In this document: piece after piece, positions 9,829 through 20,396 of the stretch
Layout of the letters: each line of letters opens with the position of its first letter
Position numbering within the stretch: the stretch's first letter is position 1
DNA from: Phallus indusiatus
Lineage: Eukaryota; Basidiomycota; Agaricomycetes; Phallales; Phallaceae
Direction of reading: 5' to 3'
Assembly (NCBI GenBank): GCA_027605045.1
Contig: JAQFWX010000054.1
Span: 124,001 to 188,000 of the forward strand
Length of the DNA: 64,000 bases
Notes under the pieces: generated by a model
Database searches by the model: none
Told to the model about the DNA's origin: nothing
What the model saw: the letters and a program-made list of their open reading frames with translations, nothing else
Program-made: the position numbers and the translations under genes

Positions 9829-12781
9829 ATGTCCCGATTTTTCAAGTCCTTAGCAGATTCAGAATCAGATACAGAAGAGTCGGAAGAAGAGCTTTTGACC
9901 AGTGGTGACGATGAACCCGTCGCCCCGACCCAAAAAGCTCCAGTGCGGGGGATGGCACGGTTCTTGAAGAAGAAACCAGGTGAAAGTGCTAGCTCGGATT
10001 CCAGCGACGAGAGTGGGGATGATAGTGAGGACGAAGCTCCGAAACCCGTTAAGAAGTTACCTCCATGGAAAGGTGGCCCAGACGAAGACAGCGATGAGGA
10101 TGAGCGCGGGCCTGTGGTTATTGTCAGTGCCAGAGACAAACGTCTTAAAGAAATGGAAGCAACTGGAAAATCCATTGAGAATGCCCAAAAGATAAATGAC
10201 TGGGTTGTTGTTTCGACCGGTTTGTTACTTTTAGTTGGAATCACGTATGTATCGTTGACCTATCTGTCCCAGAATTCGATAAGCTTGTTCGCTTAGTTCA
10301 AAGACAAGTCAACTTCACCGAGCGAGTTCCAAGCTTTTATATTCGTACCCTTGTAGAATTGGAGGAAACCGTCTCAAATGCCATCTCGAAGGAGAAAGAG
10401 GCTAAAAAGAAGTCAAATGCCATCCATGCTCGTGCCCTCAATGGATTAAAACAAAAGATCAAAAAGCTTTTGAAGGAGCATGAAACTGATGTTAAACATT
10501 TTCAAGAGGTGAGCGGCACCAATGTTTATATTATGATTCAACTTTAATCTTTTTGTCAGAATCCTGAAGATTTTGAGCGTGAATATGCCGCTGCTGTAGC
10601 GGCATTGGAGCCTGCTCCTGTCCAACGGGGGCCCAAAGTCGCTGCTGAAGAAGAGGAAGAGGAGGAGGATGGTTTCACCAGTGTTGGTAAAGGTGGAAAA
10701 TCGCTGGGAATCACTGCGGAAAACGTTTTTAAGAACTTGCAAACCGTATATGAAAGTCGCGGCAAAAAGGTAAAGCATTCATTCTCTATGCAAAGACTTC
10801 TCTTAAAACTCTTTCTTAGAATACGGATAGAGCTGTTCAAATTCAACTGCTAGAAAAATTGCTGGAAGTGGCCGCCACTACGTACCAGCGTATTAGGATT
10901 TTGCTAGCTCTCATCGCTTCTCGATTCGACTACAATTCTTCGGTATCCTCTCACATGCCGATCCAATTGTGGTTGTCGTGTCAGCGGGAAGTTGACCAAT
11001 TGATCAGCATTATCGGTGATGATTTCCAATACTCCATTCAAGAAGAGACGGATGACTATGATGAATGGGCCGAGCGGTCACCAGCTCAGGAAAAAGGTGG
11101 CATCGTTCGTATTCGTGGCAGTATCATTTCCTTTATCGATCGTCTGGATGATGAATTCACGAAGAGTTTGCAAAATATCGACCCTCACGGCACTGAATAC
11201 GTTGATCGGCTGAAGGATGAAAAGGGACTTTATGCAACTATCTGTCGAGCCCAAGTTTTCTATGAAAAATCGAAACAAGCTGATCCTCTTGCCCGGGTTA
11301 TTATGCGTCGTTTAGAGCACATTTATTCCAAGGTTATTTTTTTCCCTTCGTTTCTTGACTTTCTAATTCACGATCGTTAACACAGCCCGATGCCGTTATA
11401 CAAGCTTTGGAGCAATCAGCTTTGCAAGCTAAGGTTTTGCCATCAATGTCGCTCTCAGTCCAAAACACGTCATCGGCGCTGATTTACGTTCTATGTGTTT
11501 CATTGTACAAGTCGGATAACTCCTTCCTTCGAACTCGCGCGATGCTGTGCCATATCTACCACTACGCCCTTGCTAATGACTTTTATACCGCCCGTGATAT
11601 GATGCTCATGTCTCATTTACAAGAGTCGGTTCACGCTGCTGATGTCGCAACTCAAATTTTGTATAACCGTACCGTTGTTCAACTAGGCTTATGTGGGTTC
11701 AGGAAAGGACTTATTCGGGAGGCGCAAGCCACGCTTCAAGACATTTTCGCAACGCAACGTGTCAAGGAACTTCTTGCACAGGGTGTTCATCAGCAACGAT
11801 ATCAAATGATGACTCCTGAACAAGAAAGGGCGGACAGACAACGACAATTACCATTCCATATGCATATCAATACTGAATTGTTGGAAGCTGCTTTCCTCGT
11901 TTCGAGTATGCTTGTGGAAATTCCTCTTCTCGCTAGCATTGACAACGAAGAACAAAAACGCAAAGCCATTTCTAAACCATTCCGTCGTCTCCTCGACCAC
12001 GCAGATCGTCAGATATTCACTGGTCCACCGGAAACTACTCGTGATCATATTATGCAAGCTAGCAAGGCTCTACAGGAAAGCGATTGGGAAAAATGTCGTG
12101 ATCTGATTCAAAGCATCAAGATCTGGAGTTTAATGCCTGAAGCTCAGTCGGTTAAGGAGATGCTAGCTAAGTATGTTCCAAGCTTTTTCTATTTTTCAAC
12201 ACATTCATTTGAGCCCGAATTTTTAGACGTATCCAGGAAGAAGGTCTGCGAACCTATCTTTTCACGAACGCACCTTATTATTCCACGCTCTCTCTGTCTC
12301 TCTTATCATCGACTTTTTCATTACCCCCACGAACGGTTACCTCGATTGTATCTAAAATGATTTGGAACGAAGAACTCTCGGCTTCCTTGGATCAGTCCTT
12401 GGACGTCGTCGTATTCCATCGTATCGAAGCCACAAAAGTTCAGCAATTAGCTCTTTCATTGGCTGATAAGCTTGGTGCTCTGATAGAGCAAAACGAAAAA
12501 GCGTTGGATAACAAACTCGGTGCTAATACTGCATGGAATGAACGAACAGATGGTACCAAACAGGAAAAGAGACCCGGTGATCAAGGAGCTGAGCGACGTA
12601 GGAACGGAGAGCGCAAGGGAGGTACTGCCACAAGAAGTAAGTGTGCTATTATGTGTAGCGCATGTAATGTATCTAACAAATTATTCTAATATTTACTGTA
12701 TTTCTAGGTGCTAGAGGACGTGGTGCTCGTTTCGCCCAAGGTCTAGGCCAGGCCGCCCCGCGGACTAGGATAGCCGCCTAG
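9829..12781 (+). CDS. NIP1: Translation initiation factor eIF3 subunit c
   Basis: Subunit c of eIF3, the scaffold that helps the 40S ribosome bind initiator tRNA and mRNA in the cytoplasm. The start MSRFFKSLADSES and the acidic N-terminus with MARFLKKK are hallmarks of eIF3c. The family core follows (EFDKLVRLVQRQ, the QRYQMMTPEQ block near 11790), then a PCI-type helical/winged region (about 11870-12540), and an Arg/Gly end (GRGARFAQG). I predict introns at 10220-10272, 10509-10559, 10770-10819, 11333-11385, 12171-12226 and 12637-12707; each restores the family frame. The C-terminal basic tail is usual for the family. Annotation is confident; the only uncertainty is fine splicing. Confidence 0.92.
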
Positions 12782-12922
12782 CTACAAACCACATATTTAC
12801 ACAATTGAATATGACCTGCTTTTTGATTCCTCATCACTCCATGGGCAGAAGAGACTGTCTCTCGTGAAGCTTGAGCATTATTGTTCAAGAAAAGCTTGTT
12901 AAATAAATAACATGCATCCAGC

Positions 12923-14826
12923 TCAATCTTCGACACGGGGATCCCAATCAACTGTTTCTAGCTTCTCTCCCTTAATGTTCGCTGCAAAAGATTGCGATTG
13001 GGTTGAGTTTTGAGACAGGAAATACGAAAGAACTTACCACCAGCCTCAACTTCATAACCAGGCTGTGTTACAGTTTTTGTAAGCTGAGATTTTGCACCAA
13101 TATGTGTACTGCGACCCAATGTGCATCCTTCAATTTTGGCTCTAAAGATGGGTAAGAATCAAAATTCTCGAAAATATAGAAAAAAACCAACCCGTCTTCA
13201 ATAACGACATGATCTAAGATGATACTATCTGATATGCGTACTTGTCTCCCGATGATACAATGTAGACCGATGACAGATTGCTTGATATTTGTTCTCTCAG
13301 ATATTCGAGCTGATGATCCGATGATGCATTCTGGTGATATTTGGGCTTTAGCGTCAATAGTTTGAGAAGTGCCATTTTGTATTGGTTCTGGATGAGATAC
13401 GCCCGTTTTGAGCAGCTAGTATAAATAGGTCAATTTCTTTTTCAGAAAACAAAGGAAACAGGGGTTTTTCTTACGACACGATTAAGTTGCTCGTAAGACT
13501 GCAAGGTGTTCGCTCGACCTGATAAGCCATTTTCAAGTGTATGTATCTCAATGCCACATCGAATATCCGACTTTGAAACCACGGCGTTTTTGCTAATCGG
13601 GGAAACGGGAGCAGAGGAAGCTCTGGATGTTGTTCGTGAAGAAAGAGAATATGGGTGATTGGGAATGTTAGACGATTCATTTAGGACTTTAAGAAGTTAG
13701 TAGTGTGTAAGATTGCTATACCGCCGTGGTATTTCGAGTGAATTAAATTACCTGGCTCCCAACAGAATCGTTTGTGTTTTCGATATTGCGTTTTACATAA
13801 AAAGGGCAATAGGTCTTCACGGAATGATTCCAAGGATGGTTTTAAAGCGAGTAAGGTAAGAATTGAACGCCGGCAGATATATACATGTGAGTCTGCAAAA
13901 CGAGTCGCTATCCGTAATTTAGGATATCTATTAAGAAAGGTATATAAGAATTCGATGCTCAAAAAATATGAATAAAACATTACTAACTTCCACAATAGCC
14001 GCATGTGCAAATTCAACTCGTCCGTTTCGGATTTGGCGGTGCTATAATCCACATGTAGGAGCGTCTTTGAATTCTCATCGTAAGCTATTAAAGGGGGTCC
14101 TGCGCGTCTTCCCAGCTTTTCTCATCATTTGAGACTTCAAAAAATAGTGTCGAGATAACCAGTTGGTCTAAATTGGCCCGGTACCTATTTAGGATACTGG
14201 AAAGCAGGAGTTTTGATGATGGAATGAAATCGCAGGGAAGAACTATGAAATCAGTCTATGAAGAGAAATTAATATGGATTAGGGTATACGTAGTTTTTCT
14301 TTGAAAAAAGGAAAAACGAACTTGAATACGATTTGCGAATCGTCGAAGAACCGCACATGTTCCAACCGGTGGATCGTCATCCTCAAAAGTCTGAATGTCA
14401 ATCCGTAATGTAGAGAACGACGAGGAAGAGAGGTCGGAATGAATATGATGAGCAATGGCTGAACGATGTGAAGCGGGACAAATCAATAAAACGTCTGTGC
14501 AGGAATAAAAGATGTCAGCGCCGTGAAAGGGTCATCCAAAGTTGTGTCGTCATCATACTTGTTACTCCCGCGTCTTCAAGCCACGCCAGAGGAAATGATA
14601 TCATTGGTTTATTGCCAATGGGCAATAACGCCTTTGGGTTAGCAGTGTCTTTGTGATCATTGGTGAGGGGCGACAGACTGTACGGAACAGTGCGACAGCA
14701 CGTTTTCAACAGGCTGTTGACCACCAAAAGAAAAAGTGTTGTAAACTCACGAATTCCCATACCCTGCTAGTATGACAGCTTGAAATTCCTGAGTATTTGG
14801 AACAGAAATTGTGCTCGAAAGATCCA
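12923..14826 (-). CDS. GCD1: eIF2B gamma subunit (GDP-GTP exchange factor)
   Basis: Gamma subunit of eIF2B, which recycles eIF2-GDP to eIF2-GTP. The N-terminus has the nucleotidyltransferase-like signature EFQAVILAGYGNS, interrupted by an intron, followed by DHKDTANPKALLPIGNKPMI (14550-14770). The C-terminus shows a left-handed beta-helix of hexapeptide repeats (13100-13350: IIGSSARISE, VIGLHCIIGRQVRISDSIILDH, IEGCTLGRSTHIGAKS). It ends in an acidic VDWDPRVED. I chose the ATG at 14826 (MDLSSTISVPNTQ), which sits just before the catalytic-fold core. The frame stays open upstream to 15061, but that part starts with an unrelated hydrophobic segment and is probably leader. Several introns break the middle. 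Confidence 0.85.
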
Positions 14827-15235
14827 TTGGAGCCACAAATTGTGTTTGACCGGGATATACTAAATTGGAAGGTAGACGCGGCGGAGGTAAATTCAATTCC
14901 AATTTGACGATGCTCGGCTCGCTGCGCTTAAGCGAGTTCGAGTCGACATCAGGGCGGAGACGGTCGAGTTGCTTTCTTCTGATGGGTTTACTGTATACCG
15001 TGAGGAAGTAGTATGCAGAGAAAGGAGAAATCAGACAGAGAAGTGCGATTAGACTGAACATTGGTATGGAGACAAGAAGAACTTGGCTCGTTCGACTTCA
15101 TCTTCAGCCTCATGGTGACGATGAGGCCCAGTGATTGACTATTCTTTCACCGTCGTGTCAATAATTCACAGTGATTACGACATATTTCATTTCCTAATCC
15201 AAAAAAATTATATATATACTGTTCCCAAAACCCTT
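14827..15235. other. Spacer between eIF2B gamma and APS kinase
   Basis: This stretch is the promoter side of the eIF2B-gamma gene and the 3' side of the APS kinase gene, both on the minus strand. The eIF2B-gamma frame remains open through most of it, but I regard that as fortuitous. No other gene is visible. Confidence 0.4.
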
Positions 15236-16063
15236 TTATATGTAACCCTTGTCGGTCAAATACTTGGTGATGATCTCAACACTCTGTGCGACGTCGTTCT
15301 GGTCTGTACGTATATGAATCTCAGGTGTCTCAGGCTCTTCGTAAGGCGCGGAAATGCCAGTGAAATCTAGGGAGCTACTAATTAAATATGAGACGTCAAA
15401 CAGAGTATTATTGGTACATGCCTTTGATATCTCCCGCCCTAGCCTTTTTGTACAAGCCTTTTGGATCTCTAGCCTCAACGACACTCAAAGGTGCGTCTAT
15501 AAAAACTTCGACGAACGGAATGTTATCCTTTGCATGCAAGCCTCGGGCAAGGTCACGATCAGCGCGATAAGGAGATATAAAGGCCGTAATCGCTATGGCT
15601 GATGCATCAGCAAACAGTTTCGATACCTTGTTTTCATGTTAGAATACACGTCAGCTGGATCTTATCGAACTTAAAATGCACACACTTCGCCTATCCGTCT
15701 GATATTCTCAGTTCTGTCCTTTTCGCTGAATCCAAGATCTTTGTTCAACCCGAATCGAATGTTATCTCCATCTAGTCGATAAACGAATCGCTTCAAGTGG
15801 AGCAAATGCTGCTCAAGAGCACAAGCAATGGTACTCTGGATAAAGCGGGAACTTGAGAAAACCCAACAGATCTATGATTTGGTAGCAAAAAATACCTTTC
15901 CACTGGCACTGAGTCCTGTCAACCAGATCGTCAGTCCCTTTTGACTAAGTAACTCGGCTCGTTCTTGAGATGTTACCGACCCTGGAGGTGTTTCAATACC
16001 CAATCATTGTGCCACTCTTTTGGGGTTTCACCTACCCGGATGAAAGGTGATGTTCGTCGCCAT
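15236..16063 (-). CDS. MET14: Adenylylsulfate (APS) kinase
   Basis: Phosphorylates adenosine 5'-phosphosulfate to PAPS with ATP, the second activation step of sulfate assimilation, in the cytosol. The start [10 protein letters not shown] is followed, after an intron, by the P-loop [14 protein letters not shown] near 15910, then [22 protein letters not shown] (about 15710-15790), where the DGDN motif binds APS, and NIRRIGEVC. The last exon carries the APS-kinase end [18 protein letters not shown] and stops after KGYI. Length and order fit a single-domain fungal enzyme of about 200 residues with no ATP-sulfurylase fusion. Introns are placed by frame changes. This is a possible target of the Cys-3-like bZIP gene at 2.8 kb, but no binding site was established. 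Confidence 0.9.
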
Positions 16064-16414
16064 CTCTAGAAATTAGATGCAGATGTATGCTCTTGAGTCA
16101 AAGGTTTAACGACGCCAACGTGGCTCTTTTTCGAAATTCAATGTTAGTTAAAGGCTACATTGCATTAGCGCCGTAATCAATGTAAAGTAGTTACAGAATA
16201 AAAAAAATGGCGAACTATCAATAGCACGGTTTTGCATGAGTAATAAAAAAAAACAGGAAACGCCTTTGCGAACCGACGAAGCAATGCTCGTCATAACAAT
16301 AAACTAAGGAACACAGTTGAAAGTGGGAGCACAAAAAGGAAGAAGAGAATTATTAAGGTGAATGCGTCACGATTGCGTTTTTGTCTTATGAACGGCGAAT
16401 AAGCGAGACAGTAG

Positions 16415-17446
16415 TCAGCGGAAGCGAAGAATAAGTCGTACAGTTGCATTTCCAAATCTCTCGGCACGCTTCTTGCGCTTCTCTTCCTCTTCTTTGTCGA
16501 CAGGAGGAGCAGGTCGTTTCTGACCAGAGTTAGCTACAGGGACGCCGAATCGTGCGGCACGGCTTTGAAGTTTGCTTGGGTCCTTTCAGTACAGAAAAGA
16601 ATTATTATTTACAGTGATAGCTTAAAAAAAATCGGCGAGACTTGCCTCGCCTGTCGTTTGGGGGGCTGCTTTCGGCTTTGGAGCTGGCTGTTGTTTCGAT
16701 TCTACAAGTGGCACACCGAAGCGCGCAGCTCTTTTCTTTCGTTTTTCTAGCTCATCGTCAGCTGCCGCCACTTTAGAGGCATCTGAATGAGTCTGGGCTG
16801 TGGGAGTAGGTGTCGTGTTCGCGGCTGCTGGGGCTGAGGGCTTAGGGGGTACTGTGTTTTGAGCTGCTGCTGGAGTCTGCGATGTGCGTCAGAACATACT
16901 TGTCAGCATAGTAATATTGATCGTTACTGGAGCTGTCTTAACAGGTGCAGCTACTTTGGGTTGTGCACTGGTGGGAGCAGGTGCGGTGGTGGTGGTCGAC
17001 TCCCATTCAAATCTACAATGGGAGATCAGAACTATGCGTGACAGAATAAATGAAGCTTGTTCAACTGCTCAGGAGGGGATAGCTACAAGGGAAAGGAATA
17101 TTAATATAAGAATATTCTCATTGTGATATTGTTATGAGATACGTCACCAGATCATTGTCGGCGGGTGCAGGTACAGAGGGTGTTTCAGATGTTGTACCGT
17201 TTGACGAGTTATGTTTATTGAATTGTTCGACAGCAGCAGGTGTAGCAAGAATTTTGGTGACGAGATCAGCTTTTGTAGCTTTTGCAGGAAGAGCAACAGA
17301 GGCTTTTTGAAGGATTTCTTTGAGGTCTGCCACCTTCAATTGTTTCCTATATTCGAGAGAGAGACATTTCATAGTGGTAAGCGTGATTATCAATAAGTCA
17401 TAAAAAGACGCGTAAAAACAAACAATTTGGGTTCTATATTGCTCAT
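16415..17446 (-). CDS. THO1: SAP-domain mRNP protein (Tho1/SARNP-like)
   Basis: The start MSNIEPKL is spliced (intron 17347-17423) to KQLKVADLKEILQKASV, giving a classic SAP helix-extension-helix at residues about 8-42 that binds nucleic acid. An Ala/Pro/Thr-rich linker follows. Three repeats of the type R-A-x-R-F-G (AARFGVPLVE, AARFGVPVAN, AERFGNATV) close the protein, preceded by Lys/Arg-rich helices. This repeat pattern is diagnostic of Tho1/SARNP (CIP29), an mRNA-export factor that contacts the DEAD-box helicase Sub2/UAP56. The protein ends in RLILRFR. Nuclear action in mRNA biogenesis is from family knowledge. Confidence 0.85.
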
Positions 17447-17685
17447 TTTGAACGTGTACACAAAAAAGTGCAAAGGACTGAGAGTGATGTGCAGAATCCA
17501 ATTGAGCGCGACTGTCACACCATGTCACACTTTCCGTGATACCGTCTCGGTCGAAGTTTCTCGAATTCCATCTTTGTTACTTTATATTAGATAATACGCC
17601 GAATGTTCTTGACGCGTCTACGACACGGAATACAGTTTCTTCGCATAAATACCAGCGCCGACGGGGAAATTCCTCTTTCAACACG

Positions 17686-18490
17686 ATGACTTCGTGGCTT
17701 CACTACCCTTTCTCACACCCGTGGATGCCCACGTTAAAACGCAAACTGTCTGATGACGACTCCGAAGGTGATTCCAGCTCTTCCCAGGCGTCGTCCTCAC
17801 AATGCTCTCCCTCGCGCGTGTACCATTCTCCAAAACGCCGTCGATATGATTTATCTCGAAATTTGTCTCGACTGTCACTATTTGAACGTGTATACCCCAT
17901 CATAGAAGAACCACCACAGCAGCAGCAGCAACAACAGTATACGAGTGTCTCCCAAACCTTTCCAACGATGGATGATGAGATGTTCGAAGAGATGCCCATC
18001 GGCATCGACATTGATGTTGATACGCCTGGAATGTCTACTGCCATTGTTGAAGAACCAGTTGAAGAACCGGTCGAACCAGTTGTGCCTGCGGGCCTGGTTC
18101 GCGAAGTGCGGATGCGTAATTCGTCATCCTATGAACTCGAAAAAGATCGTAAGTTTCTCTCCATGCCCTTTTTGTGCGTAGAATCAATATTCTAACGCAA
18201 TTTTCGAAGGAATTGTGATTACTGACCTTGATAGTTCGGAAAGCGAATCTGAACAAGATGATCCTAGTCCTAGTCCTTTCGCTATCTCGTCGGCCGTCCT
18301 TTCCAAACTAAAAACCGCGGACCGCACCTTTATTCCCAAACCAATAATTAATGGTGCAGATGCCTTAAAAGCTGTCGTACTCTATAGACCTTCCCCCTGG
18401 GCCGCATCCGATTCTCTTGACGAACGTAATTCATTTTCTCACACCGGCGACCGTACTCCCTCCTACGAGGATGCAATGGAAACCGAATGA
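17686..18490 (+). CDS. Hypothetical acidic, Ser-rich protein
   Basis: I do not recognise this gene. Two exons (intron 18149-18209) encode about 247 residues starting MTSWLHYPFSHPWMPTLKRKLSD. It has a Ser-rich start, a basic patch SPKRRRYDL (possible nuclear signal), a CAG-coded Gln run near 17920, an acidic IDIDVDTPG segment, and VITDLDSSESESEQDDPS after the intron. The C-terminal part (VLSKLKTADRTFIPKP, VLYRPSPW) looks conserved rather than random. The protein is probably mostly disordered and possibly nuclear. The divergent neighbour is the Tho1-like gene, 240 bp away. Confidence 0.7.
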
Positions 18491-19129
18491 ATTTGTTATT
18501 GCTTTTACACTAGAAACGCCTAATTAAGCATCATTACCCACCCATTTTATTATTATTCAATTGTATTTTTATTCAAATACCAGCATGCTCATCATTTTAC
18601 ATAAAAAATTATGGACCATTGTAGCAAAACACTGTCAAGATTGCCGCCTGCGAGAAGCATGTGTCTTATCTTTGTAAACGCTGTTTAGAGTGCCCATCCT
18701 TGCACCTGATTTTATGCGGGAATTATACTGCCGATTACCCGCCCGTCGCACCGTTTGACGCAACGCAGGCAAAGGTCCCAAATGCAACGGATAATTGAGC
18801 AATAACTTTTAATGATTAGTATAAGGTAAACCAAGTATATATTTATACAGCCTCATTGGCATTTTTCATAATCCTGGAATCCCATCACCTGAAGGTATAC
18901 AAAGCAGATACGACAAAACAATCATAACAGATAAGAGCAACGTTAAAGATCATGCGAAAACAAATACAAGGGGACAAAAGAAGAGGAGCGGAAAGGTTGA
19001 GGATTTAAGTAAATAAAAAAAGGACAAACTTTTTTTTAAAAAAATGGTCGGAGCGGAGAGGAATAGATAAGCGACAGAACCCGGGTTTCACGGAATATTT
19101 TTCTATTTGATAACAGATACGGCGATATA
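18491..19129. other. Convergent intergenic region
   Basis: A spacer of about 640 bp between the 3' ends of the acidic protein gene and HAP2. It is AT-rich with several A/T runs (for example near 19015-19045), as expected for two facing terminators. Nothing coding is evident. Confidence 0.4.
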
Positions 19130-20334
19130 TCACTGCAAGTTGTTGCTCGTTGTGCCACTGTTGGCCATGTTGAAGAACTGTGGCACGTCGCCCGTTTGCG
19201 GATAGGTTTCTGGTGCAAGCCCAGCTGGCGACTCGGCGAAGGTGCCAAAGTCCCCCTTATTGGAGTTGTTACCATTGGTAGCGTTGCTGGTATTAGCCAT
19301 ACCACCGCTAATTGCCGGGAATGCAGAAGAGCCAGCTGCATCTATATTGATAGAAGATGCTGAAGGATTGGAGGCCTCGCCGGCTGGATTTGAGGCAGGT
19401 TCCGATGATGACGATGCCTTCAAAGCTTTCCTCTCTTCTGCCGATAAATTTGGATTAGATGGAGCTTTTCCAGGATCTGCAGACTCGGCTGCCTTTTGTT
19501 GCGCGGCGATCTCTTCCGCAGTAAGAAAACGACCGCCAGGACCACGAGGTCGACGCATTGCATGTCTGTGACGAGATTCATGCAAGTATGGCTAGATATC
19601 CACGTTAGAGATCTTGTATATAACGCAGCGTAATCTCAAAAGTCACTTACCTTGCGCTGTTTTGACAAACGGTGAAGTTCTTCTAAACGTGCACGAGCGA
19701 TACGCCGTTTCAGAATACGATTGTACTGCTTCGCATTAACATATAACGGCTCTTCGTCCAGCGGTTGGTCTGGATCCATCCCAGAACGAGTACCACGTTC
19801 GGAAGAACCGTCGCCATCTGGACCGCGGGTATTGTTTCCGTTCTGATATTCGTCTATATCGTCCTCTGCTGAATTGTGTGATGGACCTGGGGTATTGTCT
19901 CTTGGATCGGGAGGTATACGACTAATCGGATAAGGCGACCTATGTGCCAAATGAGGATGGGAATGATGAGGATGGGGGTGCGAATGTGGATGATGGGGGT
20001 GGTGATGGGGCGGTCCTGGAGGCGGTGGGGGCGGCAAAGAAGGATCCGGAAGGTATCGCTGGGGGTGAGGAAAGGGTATGTGTGTGCGCGAATAGGAAGG
20101 GTGGTGCTCTTCGAGCTGGATCTGCGATGCACCGGGCTGGGTTCTACGTGTCAGAGACTGGGGTTGCGGCTGCTGTTGTTGGGCTGGAATGGGTGAGCTG
20201 ATGAGACTGCTGACGTTGTGCATCTGGGATTGGTGCAAGTACTTGCCTGTGAGGAAGTCAGTCTGACCCTGAAGATGATATGGCCGGGACAAGGGCGGTG
20301 ACCACAATTGGTTTCGATCGAGTGAGTTGTCCAT
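19130..20334 (-). CDS. HAP2: CCAAT-binding factor subunit HAP2 / NF-YA
   Basis: DNA-contacting subunit of the heterotrimeric CCAAT-binding factor (HAP2/3/5), acting in the nucleus. The conserved core begins near residue 195 with EEPLYVNAKQYNRILKRR, the A1 helix that binds HAP3/HAP5. It continues across an intron (19592-19650) into PYLHESRHRHAMRRPRGPGG, the A2 DNA-binding part. The HRHAMRRPRGxGGRF block is intact. Upstream is a low-complexity region with a Pro run followed by a long His/Pro tract (about 19935-20040), and downstream an Ala/Ser/Asn-rich tail. The start at 20334 (MDNSLDRNQLWS) lies only 62 bp after the stop of the dioxygenase gene on the same strand. Confidence 0.92.
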
Positions 20335-20396
20335 GATAAGTGGCTTAAAAAACGTGTGTAAGTTTAAAATTGTCGGAGTTGCAGTCCCATAAGCCG

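Noticed and set aside
10446..10846. Minus-strand frames inside eIF3c
   Set aside because: They are antisense shadows of an intact conserved gene.
14827..15061. Hydrophobic N-terminal extension of eIF2B gamma
   Set aside because: eIF2B gamma is cytosolic and the conserved core starts just after the 14826 ATG; the extension is more likely leader sequence.
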